A DNA stretch of 64,000 bases, taken from positions 1 to 64,000 of the forward strand of contig CANLOY010000005.1 of assembly GCA_947493005.1 (NCBI GenBank), in the 5' to 3' direction. Position 1 is the first letter of the stretch; each line of letters opens with the position of its first letter. Origin of the DNA: an uncultured Roseivirga sp. (GTDB lineage Bacteria; Bacteroidota; Bacteroidia; Cytophagales; Cyclobacteriaceae). Both the position numbers and the translations under genes were made by a program. The notes under the pieces were generated by a model. It ran no database searches and was not told the origin of the DNA. It saw nothing but the letters and a program-made list of their open reading frames with translations. Below, one piece after another: positions 57,907 through 64,000 of this stretch.

Positions 57907-57942
57907 CAAGTTTCTCCTCCTTGGAGGAGTCAGAGGTGGGTG
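57907..57942. repeat. Inverted repeat, right arm, upstream of DUF559
   Basis: CAAGTTTCTCCTCCTTGGAG followed by GAGTCAGAGGTGGGTG, the imperfect reverse complement of the arm at 57815-57853. It lies between the DUF559 gene and the end of the DUF350 gene. Confidence 0.8.
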
Positions 57943-57945
57943 TTT

Positions 57946-58806
57946 TTACAGTGCCCAGGTAATTAATACAGAACCGCCAATGTAGGCGAAGGCTTCAATT
58001 AAAGCAGCGCCATTATTTGGGTGTTCCTGATTTACTATTTCATCCGTTAATTTTCTTCCTGGGAGTAAAATCTTATCCGTAAGTACCCTTGCCAATGGAA
58101 GGAAGGCCAAGCCTATTGCCACATCAATGGCTACATCTTCAACGGTAATAATCCAGCTTTCAAAGTCATGCATTAGCGCAAATCTGATCAGGTTTGCAAT
58201 GGCAATCATTGCGCCTGCCATTGCAATGCCTACAGCAACATTGTCTTTTTCAATTTCTTGATGTACATCGTAAGGAGTGATTGCACTGTAAACTTTCGAT
58301 GCTATAAATAATAATAGCTGTCCTAATAACCAGTATAAAACGCCAGTAATTATTGGGCCACCAAAGCCATGTCCATCACCATGAATGGCACCTAGAACAA
58401 TAAGTCCGGTTGCTACAGCATTTGCACCCTCAAGCACACCAACCCCAGTATTCCTGTCTTCTAGTATTTCTTTGCTAATACTGAACTTACTGAATATCAA
58501 TTTGTCATTGATAAGCAGAGATAGATTCATCAATAGAATGGTAAGTAGTCCATAGACTCCCATATCCATCAAATCTGTTTCCCATCCATTGGATTCACCA
58601 TAAACGGCTGAACCAAGTGCTATGACTAAACCAATAAAGTAGCCCACATAGGCTACAGAAAAAGCAAAGTTATCTTTCTCTACCAACTCTTCTCCAACTT
58701 TGATTTTTGGATGAAAAAGCTGATAAGCTACCTTGCCAATATAGAAGAGGATAAAGGAGGCTGCTAAGTATAAGATTGAATAAAGAATTCCGTCTAGATA
58801 ATGCAT
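57946..58806 (-). CDS. DUF350-family membrane protein (YjfL-like, duplicated)
   Basis: A 286-residue inner-membrane protein with about eight helices formed by two DUF350 units. Helices start YSILYLAASFILFYIGKVAY and recur near 140 and 200. Acidic and Gly-rich loops (VEKDNFAFSVAYVGYFIG; IEKDNVAVGIAMAGAM) show the internal duplication. E. coli YjfL is a single DUF350 unit in the yjfIJKLMC operon. The molecular activity is unknown. It lies 24 bases downstream of the Ser/Arg-rich lipoprotein gene, on the same strand. Confidence 0.87.
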   Translation of the reverse strand: MHYLDGILYSILYLAASFILFYIGKVAYQLFHPKIKVGEELVEKDNFAFSVAYVGYFIGLVIALGSAVYGESNGWETDLMDMGVYGLLTILLMNLSLLINDKLIFSKFSISKEILEDRNTGVGVLEGANAVATGLIVLGAIHGDGHGFGGPIITGVLYWLLGQLLLFIASKVYSAITPYDVHQEIEKDNVAVGIAMAGAMIAIANLIRFALMHDFESWIITVEDVAIDVAIGLAFLPLARVLTDKILLPGRKLTDEIVNQEHPNNGAALIEAFAYIGGSVLITWAL

Positions 58807-58830
58807 GGTTTTAGTTTCCTTGGTTGATGA

Positions 58831-59595
58831 TTATTTGCCGAATCCTCCACCCCTTGAGCGTGAACTTGTGCCTCGGTACCTTGATGAAGAACGTGAAGTT
58901 CTGGAGGTAGAACTGCTTGATCTTGATGTCCGTTTGTTTACTCTGTTTTTGAAATTTGACCTATTGTTACTCCATGTAGAATTTGACCTTGATGTGCGAT
59001 TGTAGTTGCTATTGGTTCCATAGTAAGAACCTCCTGTTGATGTACGAGGACCATAATATCCACGACCTCTTCCATAATAATTCCCTCTGTAATCATTGTA
59101 GTAAGATCGTCTTACCGGATAAGTAAACATGTTAAACATAGAAGACATGAAGGCGAACTTGCCATAGAACTCCCAAAAGCTTCCGCCATCTCGCTGAACC
59201 CATTGGCCATATCGCTCATTACCGACATAGTTATTGTATCCTGGAGGGCTTATATCTTTCACCAGCTTTCCATCTTCTCCACGGGAAACGAGTTCCATGC
59301 CCATGTCATCAACGTGCTGTTTGAAATAACTTTCAGAAACCGGCATCCACTCAGTAGTTCTTTCTTTTGGTGTACCATCAGCATCATTTTCTATAATTCG
59401 GTATTTATGAGAGAAGTGTTCAATGAAATTACCTTCCACCTCCATGTCGTACAAGATTATAGAGAACACTTTTTCGGGAGGCATGTCTCTGACAATATCA
59501 TCAACAGGGTTTTTAATGAATTTTTCCTTTCTGCCACCACAGCTGGAAATAGCTATAAGAAGTGTTACAAGTAAAGCGGTTTTGGCGTATTTCAT
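58831..59595 (-). CDS. Ser/Arg-rich lipoprotein, YjfM/YgiB-like context
   Basis: A 254-residue lipoprotein (LLIAISSC, C19). Residues 20-150 form a globular domain (PEKVFSIILYDMEVEGNF; GGSFWEFYGKFAFMSSMFNM). From about 165 a Tyr/Gly and then Ser/Arg-rich tail runs to the end (YYNDYRGNYYGRGRGYYG; SRSSSSTSRTSRSSSRYRG) and finishes SRGGGFGK. E. coli DUF1190 lipoproteins of the same operon type (YgiB, YjfM) also have an SFW segment and a basic RGGFG-containing tail. Homology is not proven, and the parallel is by position and composition. Confidence 0.72.
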   Translation of the reverse strand: MKYAKTALLVTLLIAISSCGGRKEKFIKNPVDDIVRDMPPEKVFSIILYDMEVEGNFIEHFSHKYRIIENDADGTPKERTTEWMPVSESYFKQHVDDMGMELVSRGEDGKLVKDISPPGYNNYVGNERYGQWVQRDGGSFWEFYGKFAFMSSMFNMFTYPVRRSYYNDYRGNYYGRGRGYYGPRTSTGGSYYGTNSNYNRTSRSNSTWSNNRSNFKNRVNKRTSRSSSSTSRTSRSSSRYRGTSSRSRGGGFGK

Positions 59596-59669
59596 ATAGT
59601 GTAATGTTGCTTAAGCCGACAAAAGCCAGTCTTAATATTCTAAGTTAGTGAAAACAGGTAAGACAATGA

Positions 59670-60215
59670 TTATTCATCCGGTGTGATATTAGATATCTCA
59701 TAAGGCTGAATTACCTTTCCTGCCGATGCCTCAAAATTACGCTCATCCCATTGAGTAATATTTAAGCATAGGGTTTCTTCATCATTTAAGTAATCAAAGC
59801 TTATTAACTCCTCCCAATCGGACTTTTTAGCCGTAACGTCATTGAAGTAACCTGCTGAATCCTCGTCCAGATAGTAGGTGACTCCTTCGTATTCCAATTT
59901 TTCAGGAGCAGTTTCATTTTTTCTAATCTCTTCACGCAATCCATCACCAAGTCGCTGAATTTTAATAGGTTTTGAAACACTGATATCTAGTTCTCCTTCA
60001 TTGGCAATACTAAGGTAGGCGGTCTCGTCTCCAGCATCAATCTTATATTCCTTGGTAAAAACATTTTTTCCCCAATCGTATTGGTAGACTTCTTTTACCA
60101 CCCAACTTTTTAGATTGTAATCAAATACGAAGCCTTCATCAAGATCAGTTACAGTTAGGTTGGTAACATCATATGATGGTTCTTTCTTCTTTTTTAGAAA
60201 ATCAAATACTCCCAT
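59670..60215 (-). CDS. DUF4178-domain protein
   Basis: A 181-residue cytoplasmic protein. The DUF4178 core covers about 15-145: LTVTDLDEGFVFDYNLKSWV, a strand-rich middle (KIDAGDETAYLSIANEGELD) and YFNDVTAKKSDWEELISFDY. The function of the family is unknown, but it is recurrently found near PspA and DUF350 genes. It corresponds by position to yjfK. It starts four bases after the stop of the 161-residue membrane protein gene on the same strand. Confidence 0.82.
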   Translation of the reverse strand: MGVFDFLKKKKEPSYDVTNLTVTDLDEGFVFDYNLKSWVVKEVYQYDWGKNVFTKEYKIDAGDETAYLSIANEGELDISVSKPIKIQRLGDGLREEIRKNETAPEKLEYEGVTYYLDEDSAGYFNDVTAKKSDWEELISFDYLNDEETLCLNITQWDERNFEASAGKVIQPYEISNITPDE

Positions 60216-60219
60216 TTAT

Positions 60220-60705
60220 TCATTTCTTTAAACATTTGTATAACTCTATATCAACGTCTACTAAGTCTAATTTGGCACAGTGTCTAATCCAAATGTACAT
60301 ACTTACTACTATTAAAGCACTTAGAAAGAATGCATAAAAGGGAGCCATAGAGTACATAACTAAGAGTGTTAGTATGGGAACTAAAATCCATCGAATTGGT
60401 ATTTGTGAAATTAGCTTAATCCGCCTTTTTTCTCCTAAATCAAATATCTGACCTTCAATTAGTGTAACCATTGGAGCTCTTGAATCCTTTGCTCCCCATT
60501 GTTTCGTTGTATGGCTAATAGTAAAGCTATTGAATCCTCTATTGAGGAATACATATGGGTTTTTTGCCGTTTTAAAGTCACCAAATATTTTATTGGATTG
60601 CTTATCAAAGTAACCATGGAGTTTATCAATTATTTCAAGTATCTCTAAATCAGAGTCTCTCTCATCTTCTGAAACTTGATAAACCCTCTTGTACCACTTG
60701 ATCAT
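60220..60705 (-). CDS. Two-helix membrane protein of unknown function
   Basis: A 161-residue protein. The soluble N-terminal part (1-97) includes VYQVSEDERDSDLEILEII and FNSFTISHTTKQWGAKDSRA. Two adjacent transmembrane helices follow (about 105-145, RWILVPILTLLVMYSMAPFY and then FFLSALIVVSMYIWI), and the short end is DLVDVDIELYKCLKK. No family recognised. It starts two bases after the stop of the 48-residue protein. Confidence 0.72.
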   Translation of the reverse strand: MIKWYKRVYQVSEDERDSDLEILEIIDKLHGYFDKQSNKIFGDFKTAKNPYVFLNRGFNSFTISHTTKQWGAKDSRAPMVTLIEGQIFDLGEKRRIKLISQIPIRWILVPILTLLVMYSMAPFYAFFLSALIVVSMYIWIRHCAKLDLVDVDIELYKCLKK

Positions 60706-60707
60706 TG

Positions 60708-60854
60708 CTAGTCTAAAAACACTTTTCTGATCAGATATAAAATTCCAAGTCCTATTAATAGTATAACTCCTATCTTAAAAAGGAAACTGAAAACAAAACT
60801 GAAAAGAAATGCAATAACTATAACCGCTAAAAAGACTTTAATTAAATCTCCCAT
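60708..60854 (-). CDS. 48-residue single-pass membrane peptide
   Basis: A short open frame, ATG to TAG, reading MGDLIKVFLAVIVIAFLFSF then 28 more mostly hydrophobic residues ending LYLIRKVFLD. It is hydrophobic almost throughout, with two short charged ends. Its stop is two bases from the start of the 161-residue gene, and its start is 19 bases from the end of the 71-residue gene. This tight spacing in an operon is the reason to call it real. Confidence 0.65.
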   Translation of the reverse strand: MGDLIKVFLAVIVIAFLFSFVFSFLFKIGVILLIGLGILYLIRKVFLD

Positions 60855-60873
60855 AATTCTTAAACTTCTCATC

Positions 60874-61089
60874 TCACTGATTAATTAAACATTGACTGAT
60901 TTGCAATGAAATGATTGCCATTCCACTACTATAAATGACTGGCACAAGAGCAGCTTTTTTAGCTGCATATCTCAGGCGATTGTTTACTTCAAACGACCTG
61001 CCACTAATTTGCCATAAGGATAGAAACGCAACCGCAATCCCTAAAGTGAGGCTGAGGTATTTTGAGCTTTTTGACTTTTGAGTAATCAT
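60874..61089 (-). CDS. Small membrane protein of unknown function
   Basis: A 71-residue protein with a basic N-terminus (MITQKSKSSKYLS), a hydrophobic helix (LSLTLGIAVAFLSLWQI) and a second, weaker helix near the end (ALVPVIYSSGMAIISLQI). I recognise no family. It lies 38 bases downstream of pspA and 19 bases upstream of the 48-residue peptide gene. Confidence 0.65.
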   Translation of the reverse strand: MITQKSKSSKYLSLTLGIAVAFLSLWQISGRSFEVNNRLRYAAKKAALVPVIYSSGMAIISLQISQCLINQ

Positions 61090-61127
61090 GACCGTGATTG
61101 TTTTGGTTGAGAAAAATTAGGAATGGG

Positions 61128-61835
61128 TTACTCCATTCCTAATTTATTCTTTAAAGCCGCAAGACTGTCTGCTGCTTTAGCTTGGTTTTCACCACCTTCT
61201 AAAGCTTTGTCGATTTCGTCATCAATAGATTTGCTTTCATTAGCAATCTCACCATAAGACTGTGCAAGGGCCTCGTCTTGTGCTACTTTGTCTTTCATAC
61301 GCTCAAGCATAGTTACAGTACTTGAGGAATCAATCTGAGCCATCTGCTTGTTAAGCTTTTTGGTAGCCTGACTTACCTTAACACGTGCTTTAAGTGTTTT
61401 AAGCTCGTTTTCGTATTTACTGATCGTTGCTCTGATTTTCTTAACATTCTGATCTAATTGACCAATGTTACCTTCAAAACGATTCACTTCTTCTTGAGCT
61501 CTGGTAGCATGTTCTAATTCTTCCTCCTTTTTAACAAGAGCCTCACTAGCCAATCTGTCAGCTTCGGCAGCATCTATGTCTCCGTTCTGAGCTTTTTTCA
61601 AAAGCAACATGGCTTTATTTTCATAGTCCTTTGCCTTGTTCTTTGAAGTTTGAAGATCGTTCTTTGAACGAATAGCCATTGCTTTAACTTCAGCCAAAGC
61701 CTTTAAGCTACCATCCAAATCTTTTTTAAGATCTCTGATACCTTGCTCAGTTAATTTGATTGGGTTTTCTAATTGATCCAATGCAGAATGTGCTTCCGCC
61801 TGGCCCATTTTAAACATTCTTTTGAATATGTTCAT
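61128..61835 (-). CDS. pspA: PspA/IM30-family envelope-stress protein
   Basis: A 235-residue ESCRT-III-like coiled-coil protein that binds and remodels the inner membrane under stress. The N-terminal amphipathic helix is MNIFKRMFKMGQAEAHSALD, then ALDQLENPIKLTEQGIRDLK, followed by long helices (to about 190) and an Ala/Glu-rich C-terminus ending AADSLAALKNKLGME. Standard PspA is about 220 residues. It matches E. coli YjfJ in context. The upstream gene is the YbjN-like one, 11 bases away on the same strand. No PspF-type activator gene is nearby. Confidence 0.93.
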   Translation of the reverse strand: MNIFKRMFKMGQAEAHSALDQLENPIKLTEQGIRDLKKDLDGSLKALAEVKAMAIRSKNDLQTSKNKAKDYENKAMLLLKKAQNGDIDAAEADRLASEALVKKEEELEHATRAQEEVNRFEGNIGQLDQNVKKIRATISKYENELKTLKARVKVSQATKKLNKQMAQIDSSSTVTMLERMKDKVAQDEALAQSYGEIANESKSIDDEIDKALEGGENQAKAADSLAALKNKLGME

Positions 61836-61846
61836 ATCTGTATTTT

Positions 61847-62242
61847 TTATTTTTCTGCAACATTTAATAATTCCTCTGAGTATTCGCTGAGCACCAAAGC
61901 AAGCGAGTTAAAAGAGGCCTCAATTTCATTCAAATCAAGGTTTTCCAATTGTAAGGTGTCTCTGAAGATTACACGCTTACCAGTTTCATCTACAACAAAG
62001 GCACCATGTACGATATCTCTGTTTTTCTGAAGCAGGTGTAAGTATGTTTCTGCTGAAGTATCCTTTAAGTTGATCAAAGACTGTTCTATTATCAGAAGAG
62101 GCTCTTCAATACCTAATACTAGGTTTTTAATACCATCTTCTTCGCTTTCAATGACCATAAGACCATCTGTTTCATCTTCCAATAAAATGGAGTAATTGAG
62201 GTCGATAATGTAGTTTTTAACTTTCTGAAAGTGGCTATCCAT
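61847..62242 (-). CDS. YbjN/type III chaperone-like protein
   Basis: A 131-residue cytoplasmic protein with the alpha-beta-beta pattern of YbjN and secretion-chaperone folds (KVKNYIIDLNYSILLEDETD; LVLGIEEPLLIIEQSLINL). E. coli YjfI (DUF2170) has the same size and position, beside YjfJ. It is the first gene of the minus-strand operon, and it has 233 bases of spacing to the XRE regulator, which is divergent. The fold call is tentative. Confidence 0.7.
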   Translation of the reverse strand: MDSHFQKVKNYIIDLNYSILLEDETDGLMVIESEEDGIKNLVLGIEEPLLIIEQSLINLKDTSAETYLHLLQKNRDIVHGAFVVDETGKRVIFRDTLQLENLDLNEIEASFNSLALVLSEYSEELLNVAEK

Positions 62243-62475
62243 TTTTGAGTTGATTTTATTGTCTGTTTTTTGATAACATCAAATTTAAAAATTTAAGGCT
62301 ATCATTTGGGCTAAGATTTGACCTGATTAGGTGGAGCCCTAAAACTTTTGAATTGGTGCCTCAAGGGCTTATTTTTAATCATGACCGTTTATGTTTTGAA
62401 TTAATTACTCTATGTTTACGGAACAAATATGTAAAAAGTTTTAGAGTTGCTCAAAAAATTAGCAATTATTTTTAT

Positions 62476-63261
62476 ATGTCACACATTGGACAGAATATAA
62501 AGCGAATTAGAGCTGTTAGGAAGCTATCTCAGGCTAAATTTGCTGAATTATTTAATTTGGCCAGGCCTAGTGTTGGCGCATACGAAGAAGGTAGGGCAGA
62601 GCCAAAAATTCAAACTGTGATAGAAATTGCTCATTATTTTGGCTTGTCTATTGACCTATTGCTTACAAAAGAGTTAACCGTAAAAGAGCTTTACAGCTTT
62701 AATCTGGTAAATCAAAAACTAGATGCTTTGCATCAGGGTGTTCCAGCTCAAAAGGATACAAGTAAGGTTAGTCTGGTATCACAAGCTCAACAGCTTAATT
62801 ATTTGGTAAACCATGAGAAGAGAGATTATCTCGAACGGTTGCCAAAATGTGAATTGCCTTATCCTCCAAAAGGAAAACAGCGTCTTTTCGAAATGGTCGG
62901 AGATCATATGGTAGTGGATCAGCAAGGGATTCACCATGGTGATTTTCTTTTTTGTGAAGAAATTGAGTTTTCGGATTTGAATGAAAACTTGAATGAGGAA
63001 GTATTGCTGGCCATTACAAAAGAAGTGTTTTTGGTAGGAAGGCTGAACTGTGATAATCGGTGTGAGCTTAAACCTGATAATCCGGGTTTTAAATCTTACG
63101 AAATAGATGAAAGCCGCCTGATCGAATTATGGCTGGTAAAAGGAAAGGTGAGCAAAAAGCTGAATTCTCCTAAGAAGATTGAAGAAAAAGTGCATTCTGT
63201 TGAGGAACAGCTTAAGGTGCTAATGCAGAGAATGGAAAACATTGAGCAAAAGAACAAGTAA
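62476..63261 (+). CDS. XRE regulator with degenerate S24-like domain
   Basis: A 261-residue regulator. N-terminal XRE helix-turn-helix (about 1-62, LSQAKFAELFNLARPSVGAYEEGR), then a linker, and an S24/CI-like domain (about 125-220). The catalytic Ser of GDSM is H144 in VGDHMVV, and the Lys of VKRL is G188 in LVGRL, so it cannot autocleave. The C-terminus (about 225-261) is a coiled coil (HSVEEQLKVLMQRMENIE). An upstream start would add 41 residues with no similarity. It is divergent from the pspA operon and is a candidate regulator for it. Confidence 0.85.
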   Translation: MSHIGQNIKRIRAVRKLSQAKFAELFNLARPSVGAYEEGRAEPKIQTVIEIAHYFGLSIDLLLTKELTVKELYSFNLVNQKLDALHQGVPAQKDTSKVSLVSQAQQLNYLVNHEKRDYLERLPKCELPYPPKGKQRLFEMVGDHMVVDQQGIHHGDFLFCEEIEFSDLNENLNEEVLLAITKEVFLVGRLNCDNRCELKPDNPGFKSYEIDESRLIELWLVKGKVSKKLNSPKKIEEKVHSVEEQLKVLMQRMENIEQKNK

Positions 63262-63292
63262 TTGCAAAATGGTCGGTATGACTAAATTTTAG

Positions 63293-63300
63293 TAAATTTG
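63293..63300 (+). promoter_or_regulatory. Possible Bacteroidota -7 element of clpS
   Basis: TAAATTTG matches the -7 consensus TAnnTTTG, 16 bases before the clpS ATG. No TTTG is present at the right distance upstream, so this is tentative. Confidence 0.3.
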
Positions 63301-63316
63301 GCAAAATTCTTAAGCA

Positions 63317-63598
63317 ATGAATTTGAACTATCAAGAAGAAGAGGCAGTAGAGTTGATGGAAGCAGCGGTTGAAGATGACTTATGTGATCTTGTTGTTTTC
63401 AATGACGATGTGAATACTTTTGAACATGTAAGTAACATCCTTATCAAGGTATGTAAACATACTGCCGAACAGGCCGAACAGTGTACTTTACTCATTCATT
63501 ATAAAGGAAAGTGCACAGTTAAAACAGGCTCTTTCAAGGAATTACGCCCAATGTGCGAAAATATTCTTGATGCTGGTATTACAGCAACTGTAATGTAA
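63317..63598 (+). CDS. clpS: ClpS adaptor for ClpAP/ClpCP
   Basis: A 93-residue adaptor that delivers N-degron substrates to the Clp protease. After an acidic N-terminal extension (about 1-25) come LVVFNDDVNTFEHVSNILIK, with the DD motif for N-degron binding, and HTAEQAEQCTLLIHYKGKC. The end TGSFKELRPMCENILDAGI fits the fold. It is followed closely by recR. Confidence 0.93.
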   Translation: MNLNYQEEEAVELMEAAVEDDLCDLVVFNDDVNTFEHVSNILIKVCKHTAEQAEQCTLLIHYKGKCTVKTGSFKELRPMCENILDAGITATVM

Positions 63599-63621
63599 TT
63601 CTTTAATCTCAGGACGAAACC

Positions 63622-64000
63622 TTGAATTTCCCTCCCAAACTTGTAGAAAACGCAATTGAGGAGATTTCCAAATTACCCGGAATAGGTAAGAAGACGGCAC
63701 TAAGACTAGTGTTACACCTACTCAAACAAGACAAGGAAGCTACTCTAAACTTGTCAGAAGCACTAAATCAACTTAGAGAAGAAACCAAATATTGCGGCAC
63801 TTGTCATATCATTTCTGATACTTCTGATTGCACTTGTAAAACCATTAAAAGAGAACTCAATACAATTTGTGTTGTACAGGACACCCCTGATGTTATAGCA
63901 ATAGAAAATACAGGACAATATAGAGGCTTGTATCATGTGCTGGGAGGTGTGATCTCTCCTATAGAAGGTATTGGCCCGGAAGAGCTTAATATCGATACCT
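63622..64000 (+). CDS. recR: Recombination protein RecR, 5-prime part
   Basis: The gene runs off the right edge; 126 codons are visible. RecR joins RecO and RecF to load RecA at gaps. The N-terminus is the helix-hairpin-helix (EEISKLPGIGKKTALRLVLH), then a zinc site with C58, C61, C70 and C72 (the last pair is one residue apart, where two is typical), then the start of the Toprim domain (ICVVQDTPDVIAIE). The start is TTG, preceded by an AGGA box at 63611-63614. No ATG fits. Confidence 0.9.
   Translation, partial: MNFPPKLVENAIEEISKLPGIGKKTALRLVLHLLKQDKEATLNLSEALNQLREETKYCGTCHIISDTSDCTCKTIKRELNTICVVQDTPDVIAIENTGQYRGLYHVLGGVISPIEGIGPEELNIDT

Overview
The window looks like the chromosome of a Cytophagales-type bacterium (phylum Bacteroidota). 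The evidence is AT-rich DNA, very weak ribosome binding sites, a Bacteroidota-type promoter (TTTG, 20 bases, TACATTTG) before rpmE, zinc-free type B ribosomal protein L31, many Bacteroidota-style lipoproteins and FtsX-like permeases, a RemB/Wzi-like outer-membrane protein, and short palindromic repeats of the kind scattered through these genomes. The genus is not certain. I see no prophage, insertion sequence, CRISPR array, rRNA or tRNA.

Layout. 1-1253: five and a third copies of a 236-base tandem repeat, running off the left edge. 1365-5930: rlmN, a thioesterase and clpB. 5943-10289: an M61 peptidase, a GH63-like lipoprotein and an exported RidA-like lipoprotein. 10433-19752: a BNR-repeat exported protein, MarR regulator, S41 peptidase, orphan FtsX-type permease and tail-specific protease. 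19896-22873: TPR lipoprotein, exported amidohydrolase and a small secreted protein; a perfect 15-base inverted repeat covers the amidohydrolase start. 22934-26917: ybbP-ybbA divergent from a tesA-like esterase. 26956-30730: ECF sigma factor with probable anti-sigma partner, membrane proteins and a Crp/Fnr regulator. 30755-36477: yifB, gmhA, an MsbA-type exporter and the RemB/Wzi-like protein. 36637-44403: rpmE, a GlmU-like protein, holB, hemC, two cyclophilin lipoproteins, an RmlD-like reductase and a lipoprotein of unknown role. 44651-50861: NSS transporter, alkyltransferase-like protein, TerC, a Lys/Glu-rich secreted protein with a small lipoprotein, a membrane protein and a sodium:solute symporter.

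50944-63261 is the most interesting part. Two facing gene groups combine a voltage-gated K+ channel, two membrane-anchored spermidine synthase homologues (one with a degenerate substrate motif), a Tat-exported FAD oxidoreductase lipoprotein, an acidic-tailed protein of unknown family, a DUF350 membrane protein, a Ser/Arg-rich lipoprotein, a DUF4178 protein, three small membrane proteins, PspA and a YbjN-like protein, followed by an XRE regulator whose S24-like domain lacks the catalytic dyad. The content parallels the E. coli yjfIJKLMC operon, with aminopropyltransferases where that operon has an ATP-grasp enzyme. I infer an envelope-stress system joining PspA to polyamine chemistry and ion flux. 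A DUF559 nuclease gene embedded in inverted repeats sits inside it and may be a mobile passenger. The window ends with clpS and the first part of recR.
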